NCBI RefSeq assembly: GCF_000214375.1
Contig: NC_015578.1
Coordinates: forward strand, 3,720,001-3,784,000
Source: Treponema primitia ZAS-2
Lineage (GTDB): Bacteria; Spirochaetota; Spirochaetia; Treponematales; Breznakiellaceae
DNA: 64,000 bases
Direction of reading: 5' to 3'
Part shown: positions 17,155 through 25,791 of the stretch, one piece after another
Numbering within the stretch: position 1 is the first letter of the stretch
How the letters are laid out: every line of letters starts with the position of its first letter
Notes under the pieces: generated by a model
Told to the model about the DNA's origin: nothing
What the model saw: the letters and a program-made list of their open reading frames with translations, nothing else
Database searches by the model: none
Program-made: the position numbers and the translations under genes

Positions 17155-18627
17155 ATGAAAACGATTTTTATGGACGGGAATTTTCTTCTTTCAACAGAAA
17201 TAAGCAGGAAGCTCTATCATGAGGCTGCGGCGGGGGAGCCGATCTTTGACTATCACTGCCACCTCAACCCTAAGGAGATCGCGGAAAATCGCCGCTTTGC
17301 AAACCTGAGCGAAATTTGGCTGGCCGGAGACCACTATAAATGGCGGGTCATGCGGGCTAACGGCATTGATGAGCGGCTTATCACCGGGGATGCCGACCCC
17401 TACGACAAATTCCTCGCCTGGGCAGAAACAGTTCCCCGGCTTTTAGGGAACCCCCTCTACCATTGGAGTCACCTGGAACTACAGCGTTACTTTGATATTT
17501 ATGAACCATTGAGTAAAGCCAATGCCCCCCAAGTCTGGAATGCGGCTAATGAAAAACTGAAAAATGACGAGGCCCTTTCGGTGTACGGGATTTTCCGCCG
17601 CTTTAAGGTGTATGCCGTGGGAACCACCGACGATCCTGCGGATGGCCTTGAATGGCATGATACAATCAGTGCCGCTGGGAAAACAGAAACAAAGGTATTA
17701 CCATCATTTAGACCGGATCGGGCTTTAAATGTTGAGAAACCGGATTTTCCTGAATATATAAACCACCTTGGAAAAGCTGCGGGGAAGAATATCACTAATA
17801 TTGATGATCTGCTTGCTGTTTTGCGGGATCGGATAAATTTCTTTGATAAACATGGCTGTTGTGCGGCGGATCACGGTCTTGAATATCTGCCCTTTGAGAC
17901 CGCAAGGGACGGAAGTACAGGATCCCAGTGGGAAAAAGAGGCAGGAGCCGTCTTCGCTAAGGCTCTTTCCGGCGGAACTGCGGATAGGCAGGAAGTCGAG
18001 TCCTTCAAGACCTTTGTCCTCTGTTTTCTTGCCGGGGAATACCATGACCACGACTGGGCCATGCAGCTGCACCTCTCCGCCCTGCGGACCATCAATACCC
18101 CTATGCTCAAGATACTTGGACCTGATACAGGTTACGATGTGGTCCACGATCATCCGGTAGCCGCCAAACTTTCCCGGCTCCTGGATACGGTGGAAGAACG
18201 GGGTAAACTCCCAAAGGTCATTCTCTATAGTCTCAATCCCAAGGATTTTTATCCCCTAGCCACGGTGATGGGATCTTTTCAAGGTGACGGCATACCTGGT
18301 AAAATGCAGCTTGGTTCGGCATGGTGGTTTCTGGATCATCGGGATGGCATGGAAAACCAGATGCGGCTTCTGGCCAATACGGGGCTGCTCTCCCGTTTTG
18401 TGGGGATGCTTACCGATTCCCGCAGCTTCCTTTCCTATCCCCGGCACGAATACTTCCGCCGTATACTCTGTAACCTCATAGGCGGCTGGGCTGAAAACGG
18501 CGAAGTCCCGGATGATTTCTTCCTTCTGGGAGACATGGTAAGGGATATCTCTTTCAGAAATGCTTTGCGATACTTTGAAAATAGTAATAATAGTAATAAA
18601 GGAGTTTATTATGGAAAAAATAATTGA
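17155..18627 (+). CDS. uxaC: Glucuronate isomerase
   Basis: A 490-residue uronate isomerase converting D-glucuronate to D-fructuronate (and galacturonate to tagaturonate). It belongs to the amidohydrolase-like group. The metal-binding FDYHCHLNPKEI is near the start, and LAGDHYKWRVMRANGI, RFKVYAVGTTDDPAD, WAMQLHLSALR and the late LTDSRSFLSYPRHEYFRRIL are family landmarks. Its last 17 bases overlap the aldolase gene, so its tail (NNSNKGVYYGKNN) is partly read from the downstream ribosome site. This is the first catabolic step of the cluster. Confidence 0.95.
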   Translation: MKTIFMDGNFLLSTEISRKLYHEAAAGEPIFDYHCHLNPKEIAENRRFANLSEIWLAGDHYKWRVMRANGIDERLITGDADPYDKFLAWAETVPRLLGNPLYHWSHLELQRYFDIYEPLSKANAPQVWNAANEKLKNDEALSVYGIFRRFKVYAVGTTDDPADGLEWHDTISAAGKTETKVLPSFRPDRALNVEKPDFPEYINHLGKAAGKNITNIDDLLAVLRDRINFFDKHGCCAADHGLEYLPFETARDGSTGSQWEKEAGAVFAKALSGGTADRQEVESFKTFVLCFLAGEYHDHDWAMQLHLSALRTINTPMLKILGPDTGYDVVHDHPVAAKLSRLLDTVEERGKLPKVILYSLNPKDFYPLATVMGSFQGDGIPGKMQLGSAWWFLDHRDGMENQMRLLANTGLLSRFVGMLTDSRSFLSYPRHEYFRRILCNLIGGWAENGEVPDDFFLLGDMVRDISFRNALRYFENSNNSNKGVYYGKNN

Positions 18628-19591
18628 AGAATTGGGAAAGATCGGAATAGTTCCGGTAATCAAAATTGACGATGTTGAAAAGTCGGTTCCCCTGGCAAAG
18701 GCCCTAATCGCCGGAGGCATTCCCTGCGCGGAGGTCACCTTCAGGACTGCCGAAGGGGAAGAGGCCATACGCCGCATAAACGCTGAGGTTCCCGATATCC
18801 TGCTTGGGGCGGGTACGGTACTAAGTACCGATCAGGTTGACCGGGCGATTAACGCGGGGGCGAAGTTTATTGTGAGTCCGGGATTCAACCCGAAGGTTGT
18901 GGCCTACTGTATTAAAAAAGGAATCCCCATAGTGCCCGGCTGCTCTAATCCTTCAGATATTGAACAGGCCCTTGAATTTGGCCTTGATGTGATAAAATTT
19001 TTCCCTGCGGAACAGTCCGGGGGGCTTGAGTATATCAAAGCCATTGCCGCTCCCTATACCCAGCTCAGATTCATGCCCACCGGGGGAATAAACCAGAATA
19101 ATATTGCTAAATATACCGGCTATGAGCGGATAGTGGCCTGCGGAGGTTCCTGGATGGTCGGCGCGGACCTTATAAACACCGGGGATTTTGATCGGATAAC
19201 CCAGCTCTGCAAAGAGGCGGTTCAGGCGGTTCTGGGATTTTCAGTTGCCCATTTTGGTATCAACACTAAAAATGCAGAAACGGCGCTTAAAGCAGCAAAT
19301 CTGTTCAGCGCCCTTTTCGGGTTTACCCTTAAAGATGGTAATTCGTCGATCTTTGCCAGTGACAATATAGAGATCATGAAAGAAACCGGCCTGGGCGCCA
19401 ACGGCCATATAGGCATCGGGACTAACAGTTTACTCCGGGCTATTGCCTGGTTTGAACGGCAGGGTATAAAATTTAACCCGGGCAGCGCCAAAAAAGACAA
19501 TAAGGGTAACATAACGGTGATCTATCTGGAAGAAGAAATCGCCGGATTTGCGGTACATTTGGTACAAAGAAAATCAACAACCTCGCCCTAA
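18611..19591 (+). CDS. eda: KDPG/KHG aldolase fused to a C-terminal VOC-like domain
   Basis: A 326-residue protein. Residues 1-205 are a class I 2-keto-3-deoxy-6-phosphogluconate aldolase: Glu41 in CAEVTFRT and the Schiff-base Lys129 in DVIKFFPAEQSGG, with the phosphate loop FMPTGGINQNN. It splits KDPG to pyruvate and glyceraldehyde-3-phosphate. Residues about 212-322 (VAHFGINTKNAETALKAANL to GFAVHLVQRK) resemble a vicinal-oxygen-chelate fold and are absent from the E. coli enzyme. The ATG at 18611 follows GGAG and overlaps uxaC by 17 bases. The role of the extra domain is unknown. Confidence 0.9.
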   Translation: MEKIIEELGKIGIVPVIKIDDVEKSVPLAKALIAGGIPCAEVTFRTAEGEEAIRRINAEVPDILLGAGTVLSTDQVDRAINAGAKFIVSPGFNPKVVAYCIKKGIPIVPGCSNPSDIEQALEFGLDVIKFFPAEQSGGLEYIKAIAAPYTQLRFMPTGGINQNNIAKYTGYERIVACGGSWMVGADLINTGDFDRITQLCKEAVQAVLGFSVAHFGINTKNAETALKAANLFSALFGFTLKDGNSSIFASDNIEIMKETGLGANGHIGIGTNSLLRAIAWFERQGIKFNPGSAKKDNKGNITVIYLEEEIAGFAVHLVQRKSTTSP

Positions 19592-19649
19592 AAGCTCCCC
19601 TGCGAAAGCAGGTTCTTAGGTATGTTGTTCTTATAAGGTATTTGTATTC

Positions 19650-19699
19650 GGGGTTTAATACCCTTTTTACGCGCCCTAAAGGGCGGGGTATTAAACCCC
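19650..19699 (+). promoter_or_regulatory. Long nested hairpin between eda and kdgK
   Basis: GGGGTTTAATACCC (19650-19663) pairs perfectly with 19686-19699, enclosing an inner CGCCC-TAAA-GGGCG hairpin. It lies 38 bases ahead of kdgK. On the minus strand the inner part reads ATACCCCGCCCTTTAGGGCG, close to the hairpin at 53144-53165, so it may be a mobile-element end as well as a transcript processing or attenuation site. Confidence 0.65.
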
Positions 19700-19736
19700 T
19701 CAACACGAATAAAAAATTAATTATCAGGAGATTATC

Positions 19737-20759
19737 ATGGGAAAGATCGTTACTTTTGGTGAAATTATGCTGCGCCTTGCCCCGGAAGGGTATTACCGTT
19801 TTGTCCAGGCATCCAGCTACGGCGCTACCTACGGCGGCGGGGAGGCCAATGTGGCGGTGTCCCTGGCGAACTTTGGCGCCGATGCCGCCTTTGTTACTAA
19901 ACTGCCGAAACACGAAATCGGCCAGGGGGCGGTGAACAGTCTGCGACAGTTCGGTGTGGACACATCGAAGATAGTTCGTGGGGGCAGCCGGGTGGGCATT
20001 TATTTTCTGGAGAAGGGCGCTTCCCAGCGGGCTTCCAAGGTTATCTATGACCGCGCGGGTTCCGCCATTGCAACTGCGGAGCTGAAGGACTTTGACTGGC
20101 CCTCTATCTTTGAAGGGGTTTCCTGGTTTCACTTTACGGGAATTACCCCGGCTCTGGGGGATACGGTGGCGGCTATTACCCTGGAAGCCTGCAAAACCGC
20201 AAAGGCCAGGGGAATTACGGTCTCCTGCGATCTTAATTACCGGAAAAACCTCTGGTCCCGTGAAAAGGCAGGAGAGGTGATGGCAGGCCTCATGCCCTTT
20301 GTGGATCTGTGTATTGCCAATGAGGAGGACGCATCGGATGTGTTTGGTATTCACGCCCGGAACAGCGATATTAACTCCGGCAAGATCAACCGTGAAGGCT
20401 ACCAGGAAGTGGCCAAGGCTCTGACGGAAAGATTCGGATTCAAGAAAGTCGCAATAACCCTGCGGGAATCTTTTTCCGCCAATGATAATAACTGGGCAGC
20501 CATGCTCTACGTTGACGGAACAGCGTATTTCTCAAAAAAATACCCGGTTCATATCGTGGACAGAGTAGGAGGCGGCGACAGTTTTGGCGCCGGGCTTATC
20601 TATGGAACATTACAGGCTTATGCTCCCCAGGAAACGGTAGAATTTGCAGTAGCCGCAAGCTGCCTGAAACATTCCATTGAGGGCGACTTTAACCAGATTT
20701 CGGTGGAAGAAGTAACGAAGCTTGCCGGAGGTGACGCCTCAGGGCGGGTACAGCGCTAA
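19737..20759 (+). CDS. kdgK: 2-keto-3-deoxygluconate kinase (PfkB family)
   Basis: A 340-residue ribokinase-family sugar kinase phosphorylating 2-keto-3-deoxygluconate to KDPG. It has the N-terminal signature YGGGEANVAVSLANFGADAA, a substrate-binding middle part (GSRVGIYFLEKG), and the C-terminal anion hole and catalytic base in VDRVGGGDSFGAGLIYG (Asp of GGGDSFGAG). A good AGGAG precedes the ATG. It supplies the substrate of the aldolase encoded just upstream and closes the hexuronate route. Confidence 0.93.
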   Translation: MGKIVTFGEIMLRLAPEGYYRFVQASSYGATYGGGEANVAVSLANFGADAAFVTKLPKHEIGQGAVNSLRQFGVDTSKIVRGGSRVGIYFLEKGASQRASKVIYDRAGSAIATAELKDFDWPSIFEGVSWFHFTGITPALGDTVAAITLEACKTAKARGITVSCDLNYRKNLWSREKAGEVMAGLMPFVDLCIANEEDASDVFGIHARNSDINSGKINREGYQEVAKALTERFGFKKVAITLRESFSANDNNWAAMLYVDGTAYFSKKYPVHIVDRVGGGDSFGAGLIYGTLQAYAPQETVEFAVAASCLKHSIEGDFNQISVEEVTKLAGGDASGRVQR

Positions 20760-20835
20760 ACAATTTTGCCTAACTCCATAATATCTACAAATTCCCGGTA
20801 TATACTTACCTCAGAAACAATGAGGAAGGTGTCAG

Positions 20836-21630
20836 ATGAAAAGAAATATCGCCCTATATGGACTCCTGATGGCCCTGGTTTTAATCCTCCCGGGCTGCAG
20901 CCGGGGTAATTCGGCAAAATCCCTAGATTTCGCCGTCAAAACCGGGGTGGCAGTCCCCAGTAACAGGGCTGGTCAAACTGCAGGAAACCCGGTGAACAGG
21001 ATACCCGTTGCCGCGCCCGCCGCGCCTTACCGGAACCCGGCGGTGATAGACGGCGCCGGACAAAGCATCGCCACCACATTCACCTCCCGCCGCTATGCGC
21101 CCATCACGGTGCAGGCGGGAATCCCGGTCAAGTGGACCATCAAGGTGGAGCCGGGAAACCTGACCGGCTGCAATAACGCAATAATAATCCCGAAGTTCAA
21201 AATTAGGCAGCGTTTGCAGGTCGGGGAAACGGTGGTGGAGTTTACCCCCACTGAAACCGGGAATATCGCCTATTCTTGCTGGATGGGGATGATACGAAGC
21301 GTCATCACCGTGGTGGATGACTTGGCCGCTGAAAGCTCAGGATCCTTCCAGCCGGCCCTGTACCGGCCCGGGGAGGCGGTATTGCGGACTGCGGCCCTTG
21401 GGCCTCGTGGGGATTCCGCCCTTGAAGAGGATGAAGATGATTTTTCCGGCTTTGGTGGGTCTGGTGGTTGTTGCGGGGCCGGGGGGTTTGCCCTTGAAGG
21501 GGACGATCCTTACTTGGATCAGGATGACGGTTACGCCTGGAACCAGGATGATTTTGATGATCCGGGGGATGCCCTTGCCCAAAACGGATTCGGCGGTGGT
21601 TGCTGTGGCGGCGGTTCGAGAAGACTTTAA
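20836..21630 (+). CDS. Cupredoxin-like lipoprotein with Cys-Cys-rich tail
   Basis: A 264-residue lipoprotein (lipobox ILPGC, Cys21). Residues about 80-162 look like a cupredoxin-type domain: FTSRRYAPITVQAGIPVKWT, a Cys in LTGCNNAIIIP, then YSCWMGMIRSVITVVDD with Cys and Met ligands. The C-terminal 60 residues are acidic and contain two Gly-rich Cys pairs (GGCCGAGG and GGGCCGGGS) that could bind Cu(I). It heads a block containing CopA and CopZ, so periplasmic copper binding or delivery to or from the exporter is likely. Ligand assignment is inferred from sequence alone. Confidence 0.75.
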   Translation: MKRNIALYGLLMALVLILPGCSRGNSAKSLDFAVKTGVAVPSNRAGQTAGNPVNRIPVAAPAAPYRNPAVIDGAGQSIATTFTSRRYAPITVQAGIPVKWTIKVEPGNLTGCNNAIIIPKFKIRQRLQVGETVVEFTPTETGNIAYSCWMGMIRSVITVVDDLAAESSGSFQPALYRPGEAVLRTAALGPRGDSALEEDEDDFSGFGGSGGCCGAGGFALEGDDPYLDQDDGYAWNQDDFDDPGDALAQNGFGGGCCGGGSRRL

Positions 21631-21656
21631 AAAAATACATCAATAAGGATAAATGA

Positions 21657-22364
21657 ATGAAAAAATGCGTATTATTAATTGTAGGGGCCCTGCTGGTTTT
21701 GGCGGGCTGCAACCGGGCACAGACCGGGAGCAGGGAGTCCGATGAGGCCCTGGAGGCGTTTAATGCCATAGTCAAGGCAAACCTGGGGCGAAAGGGCTAC
21801 CATGATGCCCTCAAGCATTGGGGGCTTTCCCTGCCCGGGGGTGGGAAGTTCGAGTGGACCAAGGATACCGGGGCGAACAACATCGACTTTGCAATGGTGA
21901 TCCCTGCGGAGCCTTTTATCCGGGCGGGACTGGATGTGACGCGCCTTGATGGGTCAGGCTATGTGTTCCAGGCCTCTAAAACCGAGGGCGGGGAGGTCTT
22001 GCCGGACTTGTTATTGCATCCTTACAACGTAAGTGATAAAAAGGAGAGTGCCCAAGGTTCAGAAGACGCCTTCAGACGTATCCTCAAGCAGAAGAACAGC
22101 CTGGTTAAGTACCACGGGGATTTGCAGCATTACCGGCTTTTCCTCTTTAATGAGGGGGAGACGCCCTTTGAGGTGCAGTGGACGGAAAAACTGGGACTGA
22201 ACGATGCGGATATCATCTTTGTGATCCCTGCGGACCCTTTGATCCGGGCAGGGCTTGATATTGCGAGGCTGGACAGCGGCTGGTTTTTTAAGGAAGCTGC
22301 CGGGGACACCGGCATGGGGGCCAGCCCCAACCAACTAGTGGAAGTTTATTCACTGGCAAATTAA
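21657..22364 (+). CDS. Lipoprotein with an internally duplicated domain
   Basis: A 235-residue lipoprotein (lipobox VLAGC, Cys19). Two copies of a ~75-residue unit are visible, at about 37-105 and 142-222. Each goes from a helical KxYHxxLxHW/Y segment through FEWT/VQWT to VIPA(E/D)P(F/L)IRAGLD(V/I)xRLD, and ends with an aromatic strand. I do not recognise the domain. It sits between the cupredoxin-like lipoprotein and copA, 26 and 19 bases away, so it is probably part of the same periplasmic copper-handling set. No Cys or Met-rich metal site is obvious in it. Confidence 0.7.
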   Translation: MKKCVLLIVGALLVLAGCNRAQTGSRESDEALEAFNAIVKANLGRKGYHDALKHWGLSLPGGGKFEWTKDTGANNIDFAMVIPAEPFIRAGLDVTRLDGSGYVFQASKTEGGEVLPDLLLHPYNVSDKKESAQGSEDAFRRILKQKNSLVKYHGDLQHYRLFLFNEGETPFEVQWTEKLGLNDADIIFVIPADPLIRAGLDIARLDSGWFFKEAAGDTGMGASPNQLVEVYSLAN

Positions 22365-22383
22365 CATTTAAAAGGGGGACGGC

Positions 22384-24840
22384 ATGACAAATAAAGTTTT
22401 AGCAATAGAAGGGATGACCTGCGCAGCCTGTGCAAAGACTGTAGAACGGGTGACGAAAAAGCTGCCCGGTGTGAGCGAAGCCAATGTGAACCTGGCTACA
22501 GAAAAACTCTCCATCAGTTTTAATGACGGTGAACTCACCATAAAGACTATCCAGGATGCAGTCGCCAAGGCGGGGTACAAGGCCCTGACCCAGTCGGTGA
22601 GCAAGGTCTTCAATATCCAAGGGATGACCTGCGCGGTCTGCGCAAAGACCATAGAACGGGTGACAAAAAAACTTTCCGGGGTGGAAGAGGCCAATGTAAA
22701 CCTGGCCACGGAAAAGCTCAACATCCGCTTTGACCCGGAACTGCTGACCACGGCCATTATCAAGACCGCAATTACCAAGGCGGGCTACAAGGCTCTGGAG
22801 GATGCGGATGAAGGGGAACTTACAGGGAGAAAGCAGGGGGAGATCAGCAGCCTGCGGAACAGGTTCATCACCTCTGCGGTTTTTGCGGCTCCCTTGTTGC
22901 TCATTGCCATGATACCCATGATTCTGGAAGCCCTGGGGGTCATGCTTCCGGGCTTTCTCAACACCATGCGTTACCCCAAACAGTACGCACTGATACAATT
23001 CCTGCTCTGTACCCCGGTGATCATCGTGGGGCGGCGCTATTATACCGTAGGTTTCCGCAATCTGATTAAACTCAGCCCCAACATGGATTCCCTTATTGCC
23101 ATCGGTACCTCCGCCGCTTACATCTACAGTTTCTACGGGGTGTACCAGATATTTTTCAATGGCAATGTAGACTATGAACTGTACTTTGAAGGGGCCGCAG
23201 TAATCCTGGCCCTGATCACCCTGGGCAAATACATGGAAGCAGTATCCAAGGGCAAGACCTCGGAGGCGATTAAGAAACTTATCGGCCTGGCGCCGAAACA
23301 GGCCTCGGTTATCCGGGAGGGCGTGGAGCTGCTGGTCCCCATTGACGAAGTAGAAGTGGGGGACATCGTGGTGGTACGCCCGGGTGAACGGTTCCCTGTG
23401 GACGGTATTGTCACCGAAGGGCTTACCGCGGTGGATGAATCCATGCTCACCGGGGAAAGTATCCCGGTGGAGAAAAAAACCGGCGATACAGTGATTGGCG
23501 CCAGCATCAATAAAAACGGTTCGGTGCATTACCGGGCGACCCGGGTTGGCAAGGATACTGCCCTGGCCCAGATCATCCGGCTGGTGGAAAATGCCCAGGG
23601 GTCCAAGGCCCCCATTGCCCGGCTAGCGGACATCATCTCAGGCTACTTTGTGCCTGTAGTAATGGTGTTGGCCCTTATCGGCGCCGGGGCGTGGTTCTTC
23701 TCCGGGGAAACCTTTGCCTTTTCCATCACCATCCTGATCTCGGTGCTGGTTATCGCCTGCCCCTGCGCTCTGGGCCTGGCTACCCCCACGGCGATCATGG
23801 TGGGTACCGGCAAGGGCGCCCAGTACGGTGTGCTGATTAAAAGCGGGGTCGCCCTGGAGACGGCCCACAAGATCCGCGTGGTGGTGCTGGACAAGACCGG
23901 GACCATCACTGAAGGCCGGCCCAAGGTGACAGATATACTGACCGCAGCGGGTGGCCCTGATGAGGCGGACCTGCTCAGACTTGCCGCTTCCGGCGAAAAG
24001 GGCAGCGAGCATCCCCTGGGAGAGTCCATAGTCAGGGCTGCTGAAGAACGGCACTTAGAGTTATTGCAAGTGGAACAGTTCCAAGCGGTTCCTGGCCAGG
24101 GTATCCACGCCACCATTCAGGGGAAGGCGGTGCTGCTGGGTAATCAGAAACTCATGGCGGAGAATAGCATCCCCCTGGAGAGCGTCGCTTCTGAGGCGGA
24201 GCGTCTTGCCGGGGAAGGGAAGACACCCATGTTTGTGGCGGTGGACGGCGCCTTCGGGGGCATCATCGCCGTGGCGGACACGGTGAAGGAGACCAGCGCC
24301 GAAGCGGTGGAACGGCTCCACCGGCTGGGGGTCAAGGTGGCGATGATCACCGGGGACAACAAACGCACCGCCGCTGCTATCGCCAAACAGGTAGGTATCG
24401 ACACGGTCCTGGCGGAGGTGCTGCCGGAAGATAAGGCGGCGGAGGTGAAGAAGCTCCAGGACAGCGGTAAGAAGACCGCCATGGTGGGGGACGGGATCAA
24501 CGATGCCCCGGCCCTGGCCCAGGCTGATGTAGGTATGGCTATCGGGTCCGGCACGGATATTGCCATGGAGTCCGCAGATATAGTGCTCATGAAAAGCGAT
24601 CTTCGGGATGTAGCCACCGCCATTGAACTTTCCCGCAAGACCATCGTGAACATCAAGCAAAACCTCTTCTGGGCCTTTGCCTACAATACCCTGGGGATCC
24701 CCATTGCCATGGGCGCCCTCTTCCTGCTGGGCGGGCCCCTGCTCAATCCTATGATCGCCGCCCTGGCCATGAGCCTTTCCTCGGTGTCCGTGGTGAGTAA
24801 TGCCTTGCGTTTAAGGGGTTTTAAGCCCTCGAAATTATAG
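22384..24840 (+). CDS. copA: Copper-exporting P1B-type ATPase
   Basis: An 818-residue heavy-metal ATPase. Two N-terminal HMA domains carry GMTCAACAK (Cys13, Cys16) and GMTCAVCAK (about residue 83), and are near-duplicates of each other. Then follow eight membrane helices with the CPC motif ([16 protein letters not shown], about residue 459), the phosphorylated Asp of DKTGT (about 503), EHPLGESI, and [14 protein letters not shown] (about 701). The C-terminal helices have [11 protein letters not shown] and [15 protein letters not shown], which fit the Cu(I) subgroup. It is followed by CopZ and a two-component system, all on one strand. Confidence 0.95.
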   Translation: MTNKVLAIEGMTCAACAKTVERVTKKLPGVSEANVNLATEKLSISFNDGELTIKTIQDAVAKAGYKALTQSVSKVFNIQGMTCAVCAKTIERVTKKLSGVEEANVNLATEKLNIRFDPELLTTAIIKTAITKAGYKALEDADEGELTGRKQGEISSLRNRFITSAVFAAPLLLIAMIPMILEALGVMLPGFLNTMRYPKQYALIQFLLCTPVIIVGRRYYTVGFRNLIKLSPNMDSLIAIGTSAAYIYSFYGVYQIFFNGNVDYELYFEGAAVILALITLGKYMEAVSKGKTSEAIKKLIGLAPKQASVIREGVELLVPIDEVEVGDIVVVRPGERFPVDGIVTEGLTAVDESMLTGESIPVEKKTGDTVIGASINKNGSVHYRATRVGKDTALAQIIRLVENAQGSKAPIARLADIISGYFVPVVMVLALIGAGAWFFSGETFAFSITILISVLVIACPCALGLATPTAIMVGTGKGAQYGVLIKSGVALETAHKIRVVVLDKTGTITEGRPKVTDILTAAGGPDEADLLRLAASGEKGSEHPLGESIVRAAEERHLELLQVEQFQAVPGQGIHATIQGKAVLLGNQKLMAENSIPLESVASEAERLAGEGKTPMFVAVDGAFGGIIAVADTVKETSAEAVERLHRLGVKVAMITGDNKRTAAAIAKQVGIDTVLAEVLPEDKAAEVKKLQDSGKKTAMVGDGINDAPALAQADVGMAIGSGTDIAMESADIVLMKSDLRDVATAIELSRKTIVNIKQNLFWAFAYNTLGIPIAMGALFLLGGPLLNPMIAALAMSLSSVSVVSNALRLRGFKPSKL

Positions 24841-24865
24841 TATAATGAGATTGAAGGAGTACAAG

Positions 24866-25066
24866 ATGAAAACACTGTTGAAAATTGATGGAATGTCCTG
24901 CGACCATTGCGTCAAGCATGTTAAGGATGCCCTGGAGGAAGTGGCGGGGGTTGGTTCCGCCAAGGTAAGCCTTAAGGACAATTCCGCCGATGTGGAACAC
25001 GGAGATGCCGTGACCCTGGACAGCCTGAAAGCCGCGGTGGTAGAAGCGGGTTACGCAGTAGTTTGA
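24866..25066 (+). CDS. copZ: CopZ-like copper chaperone
   Basis: A 66-residue single HMA domain with the metal motif GMSCDHC and normal ferredoxin-like length. It should shuttle Cu(I) in the cytosol to the HMA domains of CopA, encoded 25 bases upstream. I start it at ATG 24866, which has AAGGAG nine bases ahead, instead of the in-frame ATG at 24845. The stop overlaps the TTG start of the response regulator (TTGA), indicating coupling. Confidence 0.9.
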   Translation: MKTLLKIDGMSCDHCVKHVKDALEEVAGVGSAKVSLKDNSADVEHGDAVTLDSLKAAVVEAGYAVV

Positions 25067-25791
25067 ACACCGTCCTTGTGGTAGATGATGAGGCAAAGAT
25101 ACTCGACATTGTAAAGTCTTACCTGGAAAAAAGCGGGTACCGGGCGTTAACCGCTGGAACCGGCAAAGAAGCTCTGGCGGCGCTGCGGAGTAATAAGGTA
25201 TCCCTGCTGCTGCTGGATCTGATGCTGCCCGATTTTTCCGGGGAAGAACTTTGCCGGAAGGTTCGCTCAGAGTCGGACATGCCCATCATCATGATGACCG
25301 CCAAAGTTGATGAGGAGAGCATCATCCGCGGACTCCGCATCGGTGCGGATGACTACGTTACCAAACCTTTCAGCCCCCGTCAGCTTATGGCCCGGGTTGC
25401 GGCGGCTTTGCGCCGGGCCGACGGCCCTTCCTCCGGAACTGGTCCCGGGGAAGGGCGCAACTTGCAACGAAGTTTCCCGCGCATTCTCTCCTGGGAAGCC
25501 TTGTCCGCTGATACTGGGAACCGGCGGGTAACCAAAAACGGGGCGACACTGCCCCTGACTCCCAACGAGTACAAAATACTGATCCTCCTCATGTCCCGGC
25601 CCCAGAAGATCTTTACCCGGGATGAGATTATCGACAGTATCAAGGGCGATGATTATGACGGCTTTGACCGGGCCATTGATTCCCATATCAAAAACCTCAG
25701 ACAAAAAATTGAGGATGATCCCCGGTCACCCCGGTACATTCTGACAGTCTACGGAATGGGGTACCGGTTCGGCGGAGAAGACGGCTTATGA
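25063..25791 (+). CDS. OmpR-family response regulator
   Basis: A 242-residue response regulator. The receiver domain has the acidic pair VVDDE, phospho-acceptor Asp52 (LLLLDLMLP) and Lys101 (YVTKPF). The C-terminal winged helix has LTPNEYKILILLMSRPQ and RAIDSHIKNLRQKIEDD followed by GMGYRF. It starts with TTG, overlapping the copZ stop, and overlaps the kinase gene by four bases. Context suggests it responds to copper or envelope metal stress. Residues 133-140, in the linker between the two domains, are encoded by a 24-nt dispersed repeat, and the linker is long for the family. Confidence 0.93.
   Translation: MNTVLVVDDEAKILDIVKSYLEKSGYRALTAGTGKEALAALRSNKVSLLLLDLMLPDFSGEELCRKVRSESDMPIIMMTAKVDEESIIRGLRIGADDYVTKPFSPRQLMARVAAALRRADGPSSGTGPGEGRNLQRSFPRILSWEALSADTGNRRVTKNGATLPLTPNEYKILILLMSRPQKIFTRDEIIDSIKGDDYDGFDRAIDSHIKNLRQKIEDDPRSPRYILTVYGMGYRFGGEDGL
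25459..25482. repeat. Dispersed in-frame repeat, locus C (single 24-nt unit)
   Basis: One short-form unit, preceded by GCGC, matches the locus A and B units except for A at position 1 and T in place of a C in the C-run. It falls in the interdomain linker of the response regulator and is read in a different frame (NLQRSFPR) from the other loci. Confidence 0.88.

Noticed and set aside
22399-23529. 376-codon open frame on the minus strand
   Set aside because: It is entirely antisense to copA, whose motifs are complete, and its product has no recognisable features. It is a GC-bias shadow.
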